A stretch of DNA of 64,000 bases from Oegoconia quadripuncta (GCA_949316235.1 OX438743.1:32519242-32583241), one strand, 5' to 3'. Positions 42,875 through 55,544 are shown, counted from the stretch's first letter. Notes: generated by a model from the letters alone, not told the origin. Program-made: numbers and translations.

Positions 42875-43605
42875 CTAGATCGGTGTGATTATCAGCAATA
42901 AATATGACAAATCGAAGATCATCAGGTCGAGCTGGTACACCCGAACTGCCCATTTAACCTGTAGGAGCGAGAAGGTCGCCATCGCACAAAAATTATCATG
43001 GAGATTAGCAACCACGGATAATACTAATAACTTTTTTTAACCGACTTCAAAAAAGGAGGAGGTTCTGTATTATTTATGTATGTACATCGATTAGTCCGAG
43101 ATTTTTAAGCCGATTTACGTCGGTGTGATTATCAACAATAAATATGACAAATCGAAGATCATCAGGTCGAGCTGGTATACCCCAAGTGCCCACCTAACCT
43201 GTAGGAGCGAGAAGGTTCGCCATCGCACAAAAATTATCATGGAGATTAGCAACCACGGATAATACTAATAACTTTTTTTAACCGACTTCAAAAAAGGAGG
43301 AGGTTCTGTATTATTTATGTATGTACATCGATTAATCCGAGATTTTTAAGCCGATTTACGTCGGTGTGATTATCATCAATAAATATGACAAATCGAAGAT
43401 CATCAGGTCGAGCTGGTATACCCCAAGTGCCCACCTAACCTGTAGGAGCGAGAAGGTTCGCCATCGCACAAAAATTATCATGGAGATTAGCAACCACGGA
43501 TAAATACTAATAACTTTTTTTAACCGACTTCAAAAAAGGAGGAGGTTCTGTAATCTTTATGTATGTACATCGATTAGTCCGACATTTTTAGGCCGATTTA
43601 CGTGA
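42875..43605 (+). repeat. Three-copy tandem repeat, 240-bp unit
   Basis: A unit with CGGTGTGATTATCA, AAATCGAAGATCATCAGGTC, GTAGGAGCGAGAAGG, ATTATCATGGAGATTAGCAA and ACCGACTTCAAAAAAGGAGG repeats at about 240-241 bp. Anchors of the last motif lie near 43040, 43281 and 43522. The units are nearly identical, so the array is recent. It adjoins the Mutator-like fragment at 43598. Confidence 0.9.
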
Positions 43606-44257
43606 TTATAAGGCCGTGCCTGTCACGCTGCTCAGCGGACTCCTCGGCAAGCCGATCGTGTATAAAACCGAGTCTATGCTCGTTCTGTTCTGGAGTTTCC
43701 TGGCGAATACGTGATTTAACGTAATCTTTCATAGCTACTAGACGTACTCGGCGAGCTTCGGGCGTCTCCTGGGAACGCGAAATTGCGTTCCGTGAGGCAT
43801 TTTTTTCAAGCTGTAGTACCCTTTCAGTTTCGGTTCCATCCATTCGGTATCCATCAGCAATCACATCAATTATCGGTATACCGTTTTTCCTAAGGCTTCC
43901 TTCTGCTATCGCAAAATTTCTTTCTTTTTCCCCTGCTTTCTTCATAGTTTCTTGAGCAACCCTTTGCCAATTTCTGGACAGAACGTCATGTTGGGTTTGG
44001 TATTTTTTATTTGAAATAAGAGGTAGATTTATTGCCGTAGAAAACTCTTTCAAATGTGAATGACCACCACCAATAGATATTATGCCTGCTATGGCACAAC
44101 TATTGACATCTAAGTAATCATCCTCCGGATAATCATTTTCTATATGAAACTTTAAATTGCACATTCTACACACGAAAGTAAATTTAGAGATGAGCCCATC
44201 TTGTTTTTCGTTTATTAAATCGATAGTATTCAGATTACAGCCAAGAGGTCCGTTCAA
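43598..44257 (-). pseudogene. Mutator-like transposase fragment with R-x-ETPEQ repeats
   Basis: The open frame of about 219 codons contains FVCRMCNLKFHIE (zinc-knuckle CX2C), IAGIISIGGGHSHLKEFSTA, INLPLISNKKYQTQHDVL and DVIADGYRMDG. The order matches the first half of the Mutator-like transposase domain seen in many arthropod transposons. The C-terminal part has ETPEARR, ETPEQNEHR and ESAEQRD, a repeated Arg-Glu motif often found in helicase-bearing and Mutator-like elements. Upstream (44258-44400) the likely continuation has stop codons, and the downstream end runs into the 240-bp tandem repeat. The copy is therefore broken at both ends. Start and frame outside the stated range are uncertain. 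Confidence 0.65.
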
Positions 44258-45329
44258 ATTTCTTGCAATTTTTTATAAAAATGCGAGTTGGCTACAAACC
44301 GCCGACAGATGCAGATTTCTTATTCCGTATTCTGATCACTTGTAATCTGATAAGTCTGAAACAGAAAACTTTCGTTATTATTTTATTAGTTAATATTATT
44401 TTTACCGACTACGGCCCATTATTATTATTATTTCGTCTTTGGCCTAAGTGTTTCTCAAAAAACAAGACAATAAGGCGGTCATCACGAACAAAATACTTTT
44501 TAGTCATATTTTCCGTAGTCAGGAATTAGTTTTTGTCTTTTATTTCATATATTATATAGCGCATTTGACGTTAGTTTGACATTTAGTTGACCATTCAGGT
44601 TACTAAGCCATTAGTTAGTACATACCTCTTCATCTTTTTTTTTTCTGAACACCTTGTGCCTCAATGTCGTACCTGTCATTAAAAGATAATATTATTGAAA
44701 CACTTCAGGAAAACTTTTTGAATAAAATCTGTTAACTTTAATGTTTTATTTTTTATTTTTTTCGTAATAGGTACATCCTATACATACACTCTGCAACGTT
44801 TGTCGGGTTAATTTTGTTAGACCTTATATAGTATGATGGCCGAATCTGTGATTTTCGTAAGTCTATGGTAATTCTCAATAGATTATTTTAGCGGTTGAAA
44901 GGAATTTATTTGTTTTTTTTTATATAATTTTTATTATATGTCCCATTGGCAATCATTTTATAAAAATCTCAAAGTTATGCTTTTGTTTTATGATGACCTT
45001 TACATATTTCTTTCGACAAGGTTTGTTTTTGGTCAAAAATAACAATATTGCCTATTATCTATTTCAGAAATCCTAGATACTGGTAAAAATAATAATTTTA
45101 CTCACTCTTGCAAAACAAGTCCGGTTGATGACTCTTCAGGGCCCAAATGATTTTTAGAACTGAAAATCAAAGAATTGTAGTACGTCAGCACCTAGGAATA
45201 TATAATGAGTACACAGCCATGCACAAAAATGAAATTTTTGATAAATATCACTTAGACATGTAAAAAAAGATTACAGGATTTATTTAGACATACAATAAAT
45301 AAAAGCAAATAAAATAAAAAAGACAAGAA
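44258..45329. other. Non-coding stretch
   Basis: 44258-44410 is probably decayed upstream sequence of the Mutator-like fragment, with an acceptor-like TTTTCTGTTTCAG on the minus strand near 44361. The rest is unassigned. Confidence 0.4.
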
Positions 45330-45400
45330 AAGTACTGGGATCGATCCAGCACGACGAAATTCAAGCGACAAGCCCAAGTCGACTGAGCCAAACGTCTTAC
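45330..45400 (-). repeat. tRNA-like SINE head fragment
   Basis: On the minus strand a box-A-like TTTGGCTCAGTCGACTTGGG and a box-B-like GGATCGATCCC are spaced as in a tRNA-derived SINE head. There is no acceptor-stem pairing, so it is not called a tRNA gene. Confidence 0.45.
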
Positions 45401-46335
45401 ATAAGCGGTGACGAAAAAAGGTACCTATACATCCCGTATCAGTAGACGCAACTACAAAATAGTGAAAACATAATTATGGTTGCGTTTTATAAATTTGGTG
45501 TTTCATGTACATACTTAATTAATTAAAAAGAGATATAATATTTTATTATACTTACTTTACAACCTCCATCATGTGTTTCTGATTTCTTTTATATTGCCGT
45601 TTCTTCGGTTTTGTTTTTTTTTCGAGTCCATTTTCTATTATTAACTTTACCAACTTATTTATTTACAACTGTGATTACCTACCTAATAAATAAAATTATT
45701 TACACACATACAAAATTTTACCCTAATTAAATAAACAAAACAAGAAAAAGAAAGTCCTGAATATGAATATGAAAAAAAGTTCGAATATTTGGGAGAGCGT
45801 CTCAGCGCACAACACAGGTCCATCCAGCAACGCGCCTAAGCGATCACTGTCGCATTGAGTACGAGTAACAGAGAAAGCGTTACTTAGAATTATAGGGCGT
45901 AAGTGCAAATCACAAAATTAATTATTTCAATTAAAATAGACGCATTATTGAAAATCTAAAACATGAATTTGTTTTAGTAACATATACGACACAATATTGT
46001 ACAAAATATCATTTATGTTAGTGAATGCATATCTGAGAAAAATAAGATGTCATGCATTTTTAGATGCTACTTTGCAATTAAATTCTATCGAGAGAAGATT
46101 GTGTAATTATGTTTTGAAAACATGAATCATGTCAGAAATATGATCAATTTTACCTATAACTTTTTTTATAATGATACGAGCTATATGCTTTACAAAAAAT
46201 GATAATCTTTCAACGCAATTGGCTGCTGTCAGCCTCTTAAACTGTATCTATACATTTACTTTCAGACAGAATGAATGGAAATGAGTGAGCACACGCTCGC
46301 TATCTACCTTAATATAGATTATATTATACAAATAT
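45401..46335. other. Non-coding stretch
   Basis: No supported feature. Confidence 0.4.
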
Positions 46336-46500
46336 TGGTGTCGATTCGGATGTATTCGAAGATTGGTGTCAACTAAACTAAACTATAACCAGTTTTGAAG
46401 TGGTGCCGTCGCATCGTACTGTTCTAGGGAGGAAGAGACAGTACTACCTTTAAACGTGGTTTTAGTATAGTTTAGTTGGTGTACATTTGAATCGACACCA
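46336..46500. mobile_element. 165-bp MITE with long terminal inverted repeats
   Basis: Left TGGTGTCGATTCGGATGTAT and inner TGGTGTCAACTAAACTAAAC are mirrored by the right GTTTAGTTGGTGTACATTTG and AATCGACACCA. The flanks do not show a convincing duplication, so the superfamily is unassigned. Confidence 0.75.
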
Positions 46501-47344
46501 TTGTCAACTTAATATTTTTATTGAATATGTATATACAGTTTGAAATAGAGAAACCTATACAGGCCTGCATAATTCATGCAAAGGACGTATGAACGTTTTT
46601 GGATATTTTTTCATTTAGTTACAGCAATTACTGAGTCTAACAACTAAAAGTATTGAAAAGTATTCATAATTTCCTGAGAAAAGTTAGATTGCCGGGCGGT
46701 TTCAAATCGTACCTACTCATTCGAAGAGAATATTTCCTTGGAAGACGTTCCAACCTAGTTTCAATATTATTATAGTTTTCTAAATATCTTCTAAAAATCA
46801 GAAAATAATTACCTGACCCCATTTATCGTTAAAAATAGTCGTTTCCTAGATAATACTTTTGTGAATTTCGGCATTAGACTGCCGGGAATTCGGTTTCCTT
46901 TGGCTCATTATATTTTTCCTTAGAAATAAAACGAATACTTATGTCAGGATTAGGGAAGTTTGTGTTTTTATTTTCGATATTTGAACACATTTAAGTGTTA
47001 ATATATATCGAGTATTATTTGTAGTCGCTCAGATCGGAATAATAAATAACATTCAAATACGTAACTATAAATAGCCCTAGGAATGGAATACGTATGTCGA
47101 TTTATGAGAATTGTGGCACTTTCCTATTGTAGGTAGGTGAAAATTGTCGCAATCAGTGGAGCGTGAAAGGCATCGCATCTGTCACAAAGTACCGCACAGG
47201 GCCGTGAGTGCACAAGAATTGTGAAAAGGAATCCTTACTAAAAATTCTCGCATCGGTTTTGTAGTGAAATCCACGACCGAGGAATTTTCTGTTATAGACC
47301 ACAGACGTGTAAATACAGCAGGACCATGCAAAAGACCACGCGTG
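46501..47344. other. Non-coding stretch
   Basis: The minus open frame at 47182-47379 partly overlaps the following repeat and is not supported. Confidence 0.4.
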
Positions 47345-47975
47345 TCTGAGTCAGCTGTTGGGATACAACCTGCTCTCACTGGATGATGTTATGGGGCATG
47401 GCCCACCATGCGGGTCCAGTGGAAGCGGAATATAGCTGGTTTTTGTGTCAGACTTGCAGCCACCTGACAGTTAGTGTTTTTAAACTGCTCCTGTAAGCCA
47501 CCGACTTGGCTTAACAGCTGCCTTCAATTGAAAACAATCGCGACTACTTCATGTGCCATCCGAAGTACGGAAATCACCCATCTTAGGAGACCACAAGACA
47601 TTGAATAGAATACTTACCATAAAAACGACTATTCTACTATTCGCTATCGAATGCGACTGCGCCACAAGTGATTTTTACCCGACTGCCCAAGGAAGGAGGG
47701 TAATGTTTTTCGAGTGTATGCATGTATGTATGGGTAATAATGTATGTAATGTACGTAATGTAAAAACGAGTAAAATTTATATAATGTAATCCTTTCAGCA
47801 AGGAGTGGAGAGATTTATATGTTACCTCCTGTAGTCTAAACGGCTTGGCCGATTGCGAAGTACATGGTGTCGTTGGATTCGTCTTGATCCCTGGATTGTC
47901 ATAGGATGCATTTTATGGTGAAAAATCCAACATGGCGCCCGCGTAATACAAATGCTGTCGGGTTTTTTGGTTTAT
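47345..47975 (-). mobile_element. GATGAT-tail repeat family, reverse copy without the tail
   Basis: It is collinear in reverse with 34795-35342, sharing CAGGTTGTATCCCAACAGCT-side sequence, CCACTGGACCCGCATGGTGG, GTGGCGCAGTCGCATTCGAT and ATGCTGTCGGGTTTTT at the 5' end. It lacks the terminal GGGGACGTGTGAGG and GATGAT run. Confidence 0.8.
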
Positions 47976-48986
47976 AAACGCATATTGTTAGTAATAAATA
48001 ATACTTGTTTCCAAACAAAATATAAACGAATTATTAGATTAAGTAATTAACACATTTGTAATATGTTAAGCTAGAAAATTGTACAGATTTCTTGAAGTCT
48101 CGACATACGTCAAAGCCTAAACACGGCTAATATTTTTCTAAGGATCGCTCTTTAGTGCATATGTACGGTCTGCTACTATTTGTACGTCTATGGTACGGAC
48201 ACATTCGACTGAAAGACACTTTCAATGTCAAAATCCTTTGGCTTTTTTGTCATCTATAAACTTTTATTACAAAATTTCAACAACAGAGGAATTACTGAAA
48301 ATATCATCAACTCTTTCGAGGATTAGATTAGTAGTGGTACCTCTATTTCTCTTTGATATCTGATATAGTGAGTGTGAACCAGAGCCGTAGGGCAGCTGAA
48401 GTTTACGGCTTCGTGGCCTTTTGGCCTGGCCAGTAATAGGTAATCATAACTGCGAAATAAGACAGTAAGTAGAGCTAGGAATTAGCTTCCTAATGGCAGA
48501 GAAAAGTCCTTTTTAGTCGAGTGGTCAATGAATAGGAAAACTTGCCGTTAATACAGTTGCAGCTGGCAATGTAAATTTTAAATATCTAATATCAACACAA
48601 TTACCACTCTACACAAATTACTGTCGGCCTAACAGCAGTAGACTATTTCGAAAAAAAAATGCAATGATGAAAAATTCTAAAATCTAGAATATTCATTGTA
48701 TTTGGGGGATTTTACTGTATAAAAAGGACTAATATCGTAAAGAATAATTGTGTAACCAATCAAAAGCAGTTATACAAAACGGCCACCAAAATTCAAAATT
48801 CGATTTCATTATCGAGAATATCCGTGGTAGTGAAACGAACGTGTCGCGGGAGTGACTTGAAGGGTACTTGTGCCCTGAACCGATAACTGGCACTCCGACA
48901 CTTTGCGCCCAACTAAACCGTCATAGTAACATAGCAAGCAGTAATAGAGCTTCCATCGTTTCAGTTGTCGCATCGTTCACAAAGAT
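47976..48986. other. Non-coding stretch
   Basis: No supported feature. 48830-48960 is a GC-richer patch without an open frame. Confidence 0.4.
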
Positions 48987-49022
48987 AAAATATTTTATTA
49001 GCTTTGGCTAATAAAATATTTT
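48987..49022. repeat. Hairpin, 16-bp perfect arms
   Basis: AAAATATTTTATTAGC pairs with GCTAATAAAATATTTT around TTTG. A second short pair CAGCGTG/CACGCTG follows at 49031-49049. Confidence 0.85.
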
Positions 49023-50225
49023 TTCTTTTTCAGCGTGTTTTGACACGCTGTCGATACTAAATGGGTGTTAGCGACACTCTCAATACTAAACGTTTGATTG
49101 TTAATTGCAATAAGAGGGTCTTTCTTTATATTTTATCTATTACCCTTAAGACGATGTAAATCGGGCTGCGAGTCCGCAACTAATTACTACAACCCCCGCG
49201 CCCGATCTTTGTAAATTTTGCAATTTCTTTGGATTTAACATTAAATTCATGGCAGTGTCGGTTTGCGTTTCCTTTTGGGAACCTCTTCACATATTACAAT
49301 GAGTATAGCCCATTGACGCCTAATCTTTGACTTTTTGTACCGAACTGATTCTATTAACTTACAAGGTATGAGAGCCTACAAATGTTTGTTTATAATTTTT
49401 GTTTATAAAATTCTTAATAATGCTAACAGTATGAACTAATTATGCAGAAGTGAATGATAAGCGTAATATTATGAAATTGCCGAAGTAAGGAAATGCACGT
49501 TTGTAATATTTATATGACAAAAATTGGAAAATGGATAAATTTAAAACAAAAATTATTAAAGCAGTCAATACTTTTGACTGCTTTAATAATACTATACACA
49601 TGATATTATATATACTATACTATACATGATACTATACACTTGGCGTAAAACGGGCTTAGCATTATACACTAACTATACATAACTTTCACACATAGGTATA
49701 AGTAATAATATTTCAGTGGTGCGGTACATCTTCAAACCCGCAGCTTTGCACGCTTCCGTAATTTGATATTCAGACTAAATTCCAACAGTGTTACCTACAT
49801 GGGAGATACACGGGATAATAAAATGTTGCCCAAATAAGAGTAATTCCTTAATACGATTTTAGAAACATTTAATTGAGTTACTGTTAAAAGATAAATGTGC
49901 TGTGACACAACGTCTGTCGCATTTCTTATTCTATCAACACTTGGAGACACTTAAGTAGGTATCTATTACCGCGGCATTTTGACATAGATGCGACTGCTGA
50001 TAGCAATACTCTTTATGGTTATTAATTGGAGACGAATGTAGACTAAACAGAGCTTGTAGACAGACATAGACATATAAACTTTTTAACCAGTGCCATAATA
50101 CATTATGTGTGTGTAATAATACACAGGGATAAATCTTAGAATAATGCACAATATAATTGTAGCAGTGAAAGGGCTTGCTGGCTCAGCTAATGCTGCAAAC
50201 GCTAAATGTTACGACTGAATGAGAT
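49023..50225. other. Non-coding stretch
   Basis: A 17-bp-arm hairpin at 49552-49590 (ATTATTAAAGCAGTCAA) and a degenerate ACTATACA-type short repeat at 49590-49675. No gene. Confidence 0.45.
49552..49590. repeat. Hairpin, 17-bp perfect arms
   Basis: ATTATTAAAGCAGTCAA at 49552-49568 pairs with 49574-49590 around a 5-base loop. Confidence 0.85.
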
Positions 50226-50456
50226 GACCGGTTGGTGTAGTGGATAGTGCTGTCAGCGAAACCAACGGTTGCGGGTTCGAATCCCGCGAGGGGTACATGT
50301 TTGTGTAATGAATACGAACATTTATTCCCGAGTCATTGATGTTTATATAAATATTTATGTATGTTTATCTAGTATCCATAGTACAAGCTTGCTTAGTTTG
50401 GGACTAGATGATTGGTCTAAGTGTCCGAAATAAAAAATAAAATAAAAAAAAACTAC
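50226..50456 (+). repeat. SINE family B, variant copy
   Basis: Head CCGGTTGGTGTAGTGGATAG, box B GGTTGCGGGTTCGAATCCCG, GGGGTACATGTTTGTGTAAT, then a shortened body with CTAGTATCCATAGTACAAGC and an A-rich tail. It is a sub-family of the copy at 41350. It pairs best with 51150-51362. Confidence 0.87.
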
Positions 50457-51149
50457 TACAAACTGATAATTCTGCCAGTAGTGCCTCAAGTTTAAGAGAT
50501 GTAGAAACACTTTCTGTTGTATCTTTCATACGCAAGCCCACAAATGTGTAGTACTTACTATTAAAAGAGACGGCATTTCTATTATCCTATAAATTCCTAT
50601 TCACAGGTTCCCTTATTAGAAAGTACAGGTGGACCTGAAAAAGAACCCGAGGATCTCGAAAATTGTGTCTTGGAAGAGGGTTGTGAATAGCGGTAGATTT
50701 GATCGATGGATGGATGGATCGATCGTGACTTGATATGGTATATTACCAACAACATCCTTTTTCGTCCTCATCTAATAAACATTGTATTGAATTATGCATC
50801 CTTCAAACGTCAATTTACCAAAGAGGTGGGTAGGTACAATAATTATGAGCGTTAACCAGATTTCACCGGAAAGCTTTATATAATGTCTCGGCAGGACGCC
50901 GACGCCTTTGCTAATGCGATTATGACTGCAACTACTCGCAGGCAGCTTAGGACACGGTTACATTAAAGCCCAGTGGCAAACGCTAACGCTTCATTTCTAC
51001 CAACTGTTCACGACTTATTGACATCTAAACAGGCTGCGAGAGATAAAGCGATACCGTTTGTCGTGATAGAAACGTTCATCTCTTATTCTTGGCCATGTCT
51101 ATAACAAAAGTTTGGTAATCGCTTCAGGTTAATAAATCAATAAATATTT
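50457..51149. other. Non-coding stretch
   Basis: A GGATGGATGGATCGATCG run at about 50704-50728 may be the tail of a LINE fragment (CTCGAAAATTGTGTCTTGGA upstream). No gene. Confidence 0.4.
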
Positions 51150-51362
51150 CGGACACTTACACCAATTATCTAGCCCCAAACGAAGCAAAGCTTGTGCTAT
51201 GGATACTAAATAACGGATAGACATAAATAAATATTTAAATAAACATCCATGCCTCGGGAATAAAATGTTCGTAATCATCACACAAACATTTACTACTCGC
51301 GGCATTCCACCCCGCAATCGTTGGTTTCGCTGACAGGGTCACTATCCACTACACCAATCGTC
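51150..51362 (-). repeat. SINE family B, variant copy, reverse
   Basis: On the minus strand the head is GATTGGTGTAGTGGATAGTG with AACCAACGATTGCGGGGTGG, then GTTTGTGTGATGATTACGAA, CCCGAGGCATGGATGTTTAT and AGTATCCATAGCACAAGC. Box B is mutated. Confidence 0.85.
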
Positions 51363-51571
51363 GTCAATCAACCTGAAATACCACATGATTAACCGCGCGA
51401 TTAGGCGACATTCGTTCCTCGTTACGAATTCGCTCCACTTGGTACCGCATAAAATATTCGGCAGGATAATTATCGCTACCGGAGATGTCGAATATAATAT
51501 CTGTACAGCTAGTATCTAGTTCGTAACTTGCAGTAGTAAGACAAGTTAAAACCCGAAAATTACATTCAGAT
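51363..51571. other. Spacer
   Basis: Nothing recognised. Confidence 0.4.
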
Positions 51572-51778
51572 ACTAGCTTACCGCCCGCGACTTCGTCCGC
51601 GTGAACGATTTCATCAAAATCGGTTCAGTAAAAAAATATGCCTATGTGTCACTCCAGATCCTAATCTGTCTATCAACCAAATTTCATCCAAATCCATCCA
51701 GCTGTATAGGCGTGAAGAGGTAACAAATATATAGACATACACACACATAAACTTACGCATTTATAATATTAGTTGGGA
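51572..51778 (+). repeat. Non-LTR (RTE-like) 3'-end fragment
   Basis: Reads CTAGCTTACCGCCCGCGACT, TCGTCCGCGTGAACGATTTC, CAAATTTCATCCAAATCCAT and CGCATTTATAATATTAGTTG. Same family as 29517 and 62318. Confidence 0.75.
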
Positions 51779-52886
51779 GTTGGGATAACTAACGAAAACA
51801 TACAGCCGTTATCTCAACCATAACTTACGCCAAAATGTTGGAATCTCTCTGTAACTTTTAAAAACGCCAATTATGTCACTCAGCAACAATATGTTTATCT
51901 TGGTCCCTTTTCAAACGTTTTGTTAGGATATACCAATATGTAAACAAGCGAACGCGCACGAGAGGCGATGTTAACCCTATTAACTTAGTCAACGCGCGCT
52001 GACCGGAAATATCCGACCGCGCTTTAAGGCTTTCAGTAAATTTCGGGAGGGTACATTTACATTAGAAGTGTATAATTACTACGTGTACACTTCTCTAGAC
52101 ACAGATAAAATAAATTAGGTACATTTTACGTACATTAATATATGGATGTGTATGTATTTTTATTAACCGTCTCCCAAAAAGAGGAGTTACTACATATTTT
52201 CGTCAATTGTGAACTGATTTTGATGATTGCTTTTTGTTTGATGGAATTTAATCTTTTAAATTGAATATTGAAAATCCCCCGAGTCTATCGAAATCAATAT
52301 GTTCCAAATGGCTAAACCGATTTCCATCAAACAAAAAATCAAAAAACACAACCGCTTCACAAAAAATAAAAGAAAGACAGACACACAGACAGACATAAGT
52401 TTCAAACTTATAATATCCTTCTTTACGTTGGGGCTTAAGAACTACCATACTAATATGGAAAATTAGACAAAGTGATGTCACGACCAAACAGAGTTGTACT
52501 GTTCAAATAATGGACATCGAGAAACAGAATTACTTATCATGACACGTACCATTGCAACTGTAATAGCTGCAAGAAGTAGTAATTCCCTCTTTCCGGCGAG
52601 ACGTGAATAATGGTTTTAGCAACGCCTACGCAGTGAAAGGTGTTGACTGCAGGAACGCGTAGGTAAATGAGACATACGTGGCATCGAAAATTATGTAATC
52701 ATCATTGTTCGTACTTCGTAGTCGTAGGTAATCTCTTATTAATAAAGAAGGAGAGTTAAAGACTAGCCTAACTGAAATTCAGTTAGATTGAGTTCAAAAA
52801 AATATAGAAACATGTTATGGTAATTAACATCCAAATGAAATACAAAAAAGATGGATATGGTTCAATTCAGGTTTTTAGTTACTGTT
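51779..52886. other. Non-coding stretch
   Basis: 52290-52400 has CGATTTCCATCAAAC-type and AGACAGACACACAGACAGAC sequence, probably another retroelement 3' fragment. No gene. Confidence 0.4.
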
Positions 52887-53135
52887 GTTTTTTTTATGCA
52901 CAACGGGTTGGTAATTGGCCTCAATCATACCTGATGTTAAGTGAAGATGAGGTCGAAGGTGGAAGCGTACTGACCCGGAAACCCCAACACATTTGGCTAT
53001 CTATCTCTGACAACCGGAACACAACAATGCTATTAACATTGCTGTTTGGCGGCAGATTTAGATAAGATGGTGGTAGCTAGCCAGGCGGACATTTAAAATG
53101 CCCTACCACTAACCAAACCGAGTACTTAAACTTAA
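52887..53135 (-). repeat. SINE family A, head-truncated copy
   Basis: Plus-strand reading: T-rich tail, CACAACGGGTTGGTAATTGG, ACAACAATGCTATTAACATT, GCTGTTTGGCGGCAGATTTA, GCCAGGCGGACATTTAAAAT and CAAACCGAGTACTTAAAC. No tRNA-like head. It is another copy that is uninterrupted at the site homologous to the 20-kb insertion. Confidence 0.87.
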
Positions 53136-54299
53136 ACTTTGTCTTATAAAATAAGTAGTATAGACTAGAATTTTATTTCATTATATTTAATATTTCTAGT
53201 TTATTTGTTTCTGGATATACAACGGAGTAAAATCAATTTTCGCTAAAAAATGTTACAGAATTAATAAACTTCGTTTAATAAGTAGATCCTTCGAATAATG
53301 ATATTTTCTACGAAAGTCAACGATGCACCAACAATCCATTTGATACGAAAATTTTTGATACGATTGATAAGAAAAATTCAACAGATTATCTTAGGCGCGT
53401 GTGTAGTACATGCTAATGGAAAGGAAAATTTCGCTTTCCGCAGGAAATATGGTGTAGTTATATGACAGGTTATATGCCTTACCTAGTTTCATATAAAAAC
53501 CAGTATAGTATATTCATATTATATCAGAAAGGAAATTTGGCTTTCTATCTTCGATATCAATTCTCATCTACCATACAAGTCTATTTCTAGACTCAAGCCT
53601 TTTCCAAAGGGGAAACGATTTTCGTAGTAATTTATGAGAGATTTTGCCTTTATACTTACCTACGCTGGTTATGATGAAATCTATATTTATACAGTTAATT
53701 TTTATGACACACACAAGGAACCTGCCTCGGGTTAGTTTAATCAAGTGACAAGAATTCTTTTGCTTTACTGGCAAAACCAATTATTATTATTTATTATTTT
53801 ATAATTTATTGCACACGAGTACACATAAAAGTCAAATACATACTAGATACAGGATGTACAAAAGGCCTGACCTGCGAATGTGAAGGAAAACAGGTTCGAT
53901 AGGATAGATACATACGTACATACGTACCAATATGTACCGATCTCGTCCATTTTATCACAATTTAAAATAACGTTGTTCGTCCTAATTTAAATAACAAGAT
54001 CTCTACTAAGCAAGCACAAATAGATTTTTTTCTAGCTGATAAAGCGAATAATTATGCAAAAGTGAGGCATCGGTAGAGCGTTTTAATCCTTAGGATTAGA
54101 GGAGGGTCGATCAAAGAGAGGCAAGACGGAACATCCCTCCTTTGGTTAATATGTAATGAGAGAGGGCTTTAAACTCCTGTTTACATTAAATTAGTAAATA
54201 AATGTTCTAAGAAGTTTAATTCATTTGATATTCCTTTAAAAAAGAAAAGAATATGTTCGGGAGTGTTACATGCGTTAAAATAGATAGATAAAATACAAA
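53136..54299. other. Non-coding stretch
   Basis: No supported feature. Open frames here are short and without motifs. Confidence 0.4.
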
Positions 54300-54720
54300 G
54301 AGAGAGTGTATGCCGCAGTAGCACAAATGGGTCATAACTCAGTGTGGCACATCACTCAAAGAGCGAAACACTGGTTTTCAGTTACAACCCCTACGTTACA
54401 TATACCCCTGGTCCATTTCACCACCACTACCACCATTGGTATACGTGGAGGTCAAATCAGAACCCGATATCACTGTGACCGTTGCCGATCTTTTGTAATC
54501 GTCACTAACACACAGTTAGCTGCTTAGGTTTGCTAATTTGAGAAATTGCAGTGGGTACTTCCTGACGACCATAGGTTTAATCCCATCCGGATGCAATAAG
54601 AGACAGGATATATTACGTTTATATGTATCAGCGGGTCATATTCACAAAACAGATGTATAGGTGTTTCTTCTGCAAGGAGGTAGAATCTGCACTTGATTCT
54701 TTTATATACTCCATGTATTA
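54300..54720 (+). repeat. Dispersed repeat, second copy at 25270-25600
   Basis: Shares with the reverse of 25270-25600 the blocks around CACTGTGACCGTTGCCGATC, TTTAATCCCATCCGGATGCA and GCAAGGAGGTAGAATCTGC. Probably an old LINE fragment. Confidence 0.5.
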
Positions 54721-54939
54721 TTTAATAAATAATTTCAGAACGTCACTTATTTCGTTCTAACGCGATTCACAACAATTGGTCACGTGACTGGGTGAGATTG
54801 CTGCAATAATGCATCTGACTTTCTATGTCCAATTACGTCTCGGAAGATTTCCCAGTAGGATATAGTGGTCACAATGAGATGCCAACGATTTTAAGAGCTA
54901 TAGCAAAAATAAGACAGCAGAAGTGTTTGACAATAACAA

Positions 54940-55165
54940 TTTTAACTCCCGGCAAAAAACGACGGGTGTTATATGTTTGACAGCGATGTTGGTATGTGTC
55001 CATGTCTAGTTTTTGTCCGAAGGTTTTTCAGTTAACATTAAAGACTAAACGAAGGGACAGATGCCTTGCTTGCCATGTTTGATGAAAATCGGTTAAGCTG
55101 TTTCGAAGATATTTAGCTTTTACCACAGTTGATTGGATGATAGATCTTCGGGGGTTTTCCAAATT
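54940..55165 (+). repeat. Dispersed repeat fragment
   Basis: TTTTAACTCCCGGCAAAAAA, CGACGGGTGTTATATGTTTG and GATGAAAATCGGTTAAGCTG. Related to 31325-31450 and to the reverse of 30105-30275. Confidence 0.65.
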
Positions 55166-55490
55166 TAAAATTAATAGCTATTAGATTATTTTGGGCAATT
55201 ATTTAGTATCATCGGAAACCTCCCTATTTTTAATTAACTTTAATATCTAAAGCATTGGCTATGGATTTTATGTAAGTTTATTATTTATTTATATTTCTTA
55301 ATATCTTTATTGTATACATTCAACTGTTATAGAAATATGCATTGTATAGAAAATGTATAAATGAGAGCTTAAGTCCGATAGAGCTTTTTAACAGAATATT
55401 TATTATTCCTTGTAGTAATATGTTTTCTTTTGCACACAATTTAACTCCGAAGTTACTTTGTTGCCTACTTCAATGCTTACGTTGGCCGAA

Positions 55491-55532
55491 AGACATCTCC
55501 ACCTTTGTACATGTACAAAGGTGGAGATGTCT
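55491..55532. repeat. Perfect 42-bp palindrome
   Basis: AGACATCTCCACCTTTGTACA followed immediately by its exact reverse complement. There is no spacer. Confidence 0.92.
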
Positions 55533-55544
55533 GTCGTTTGTACT

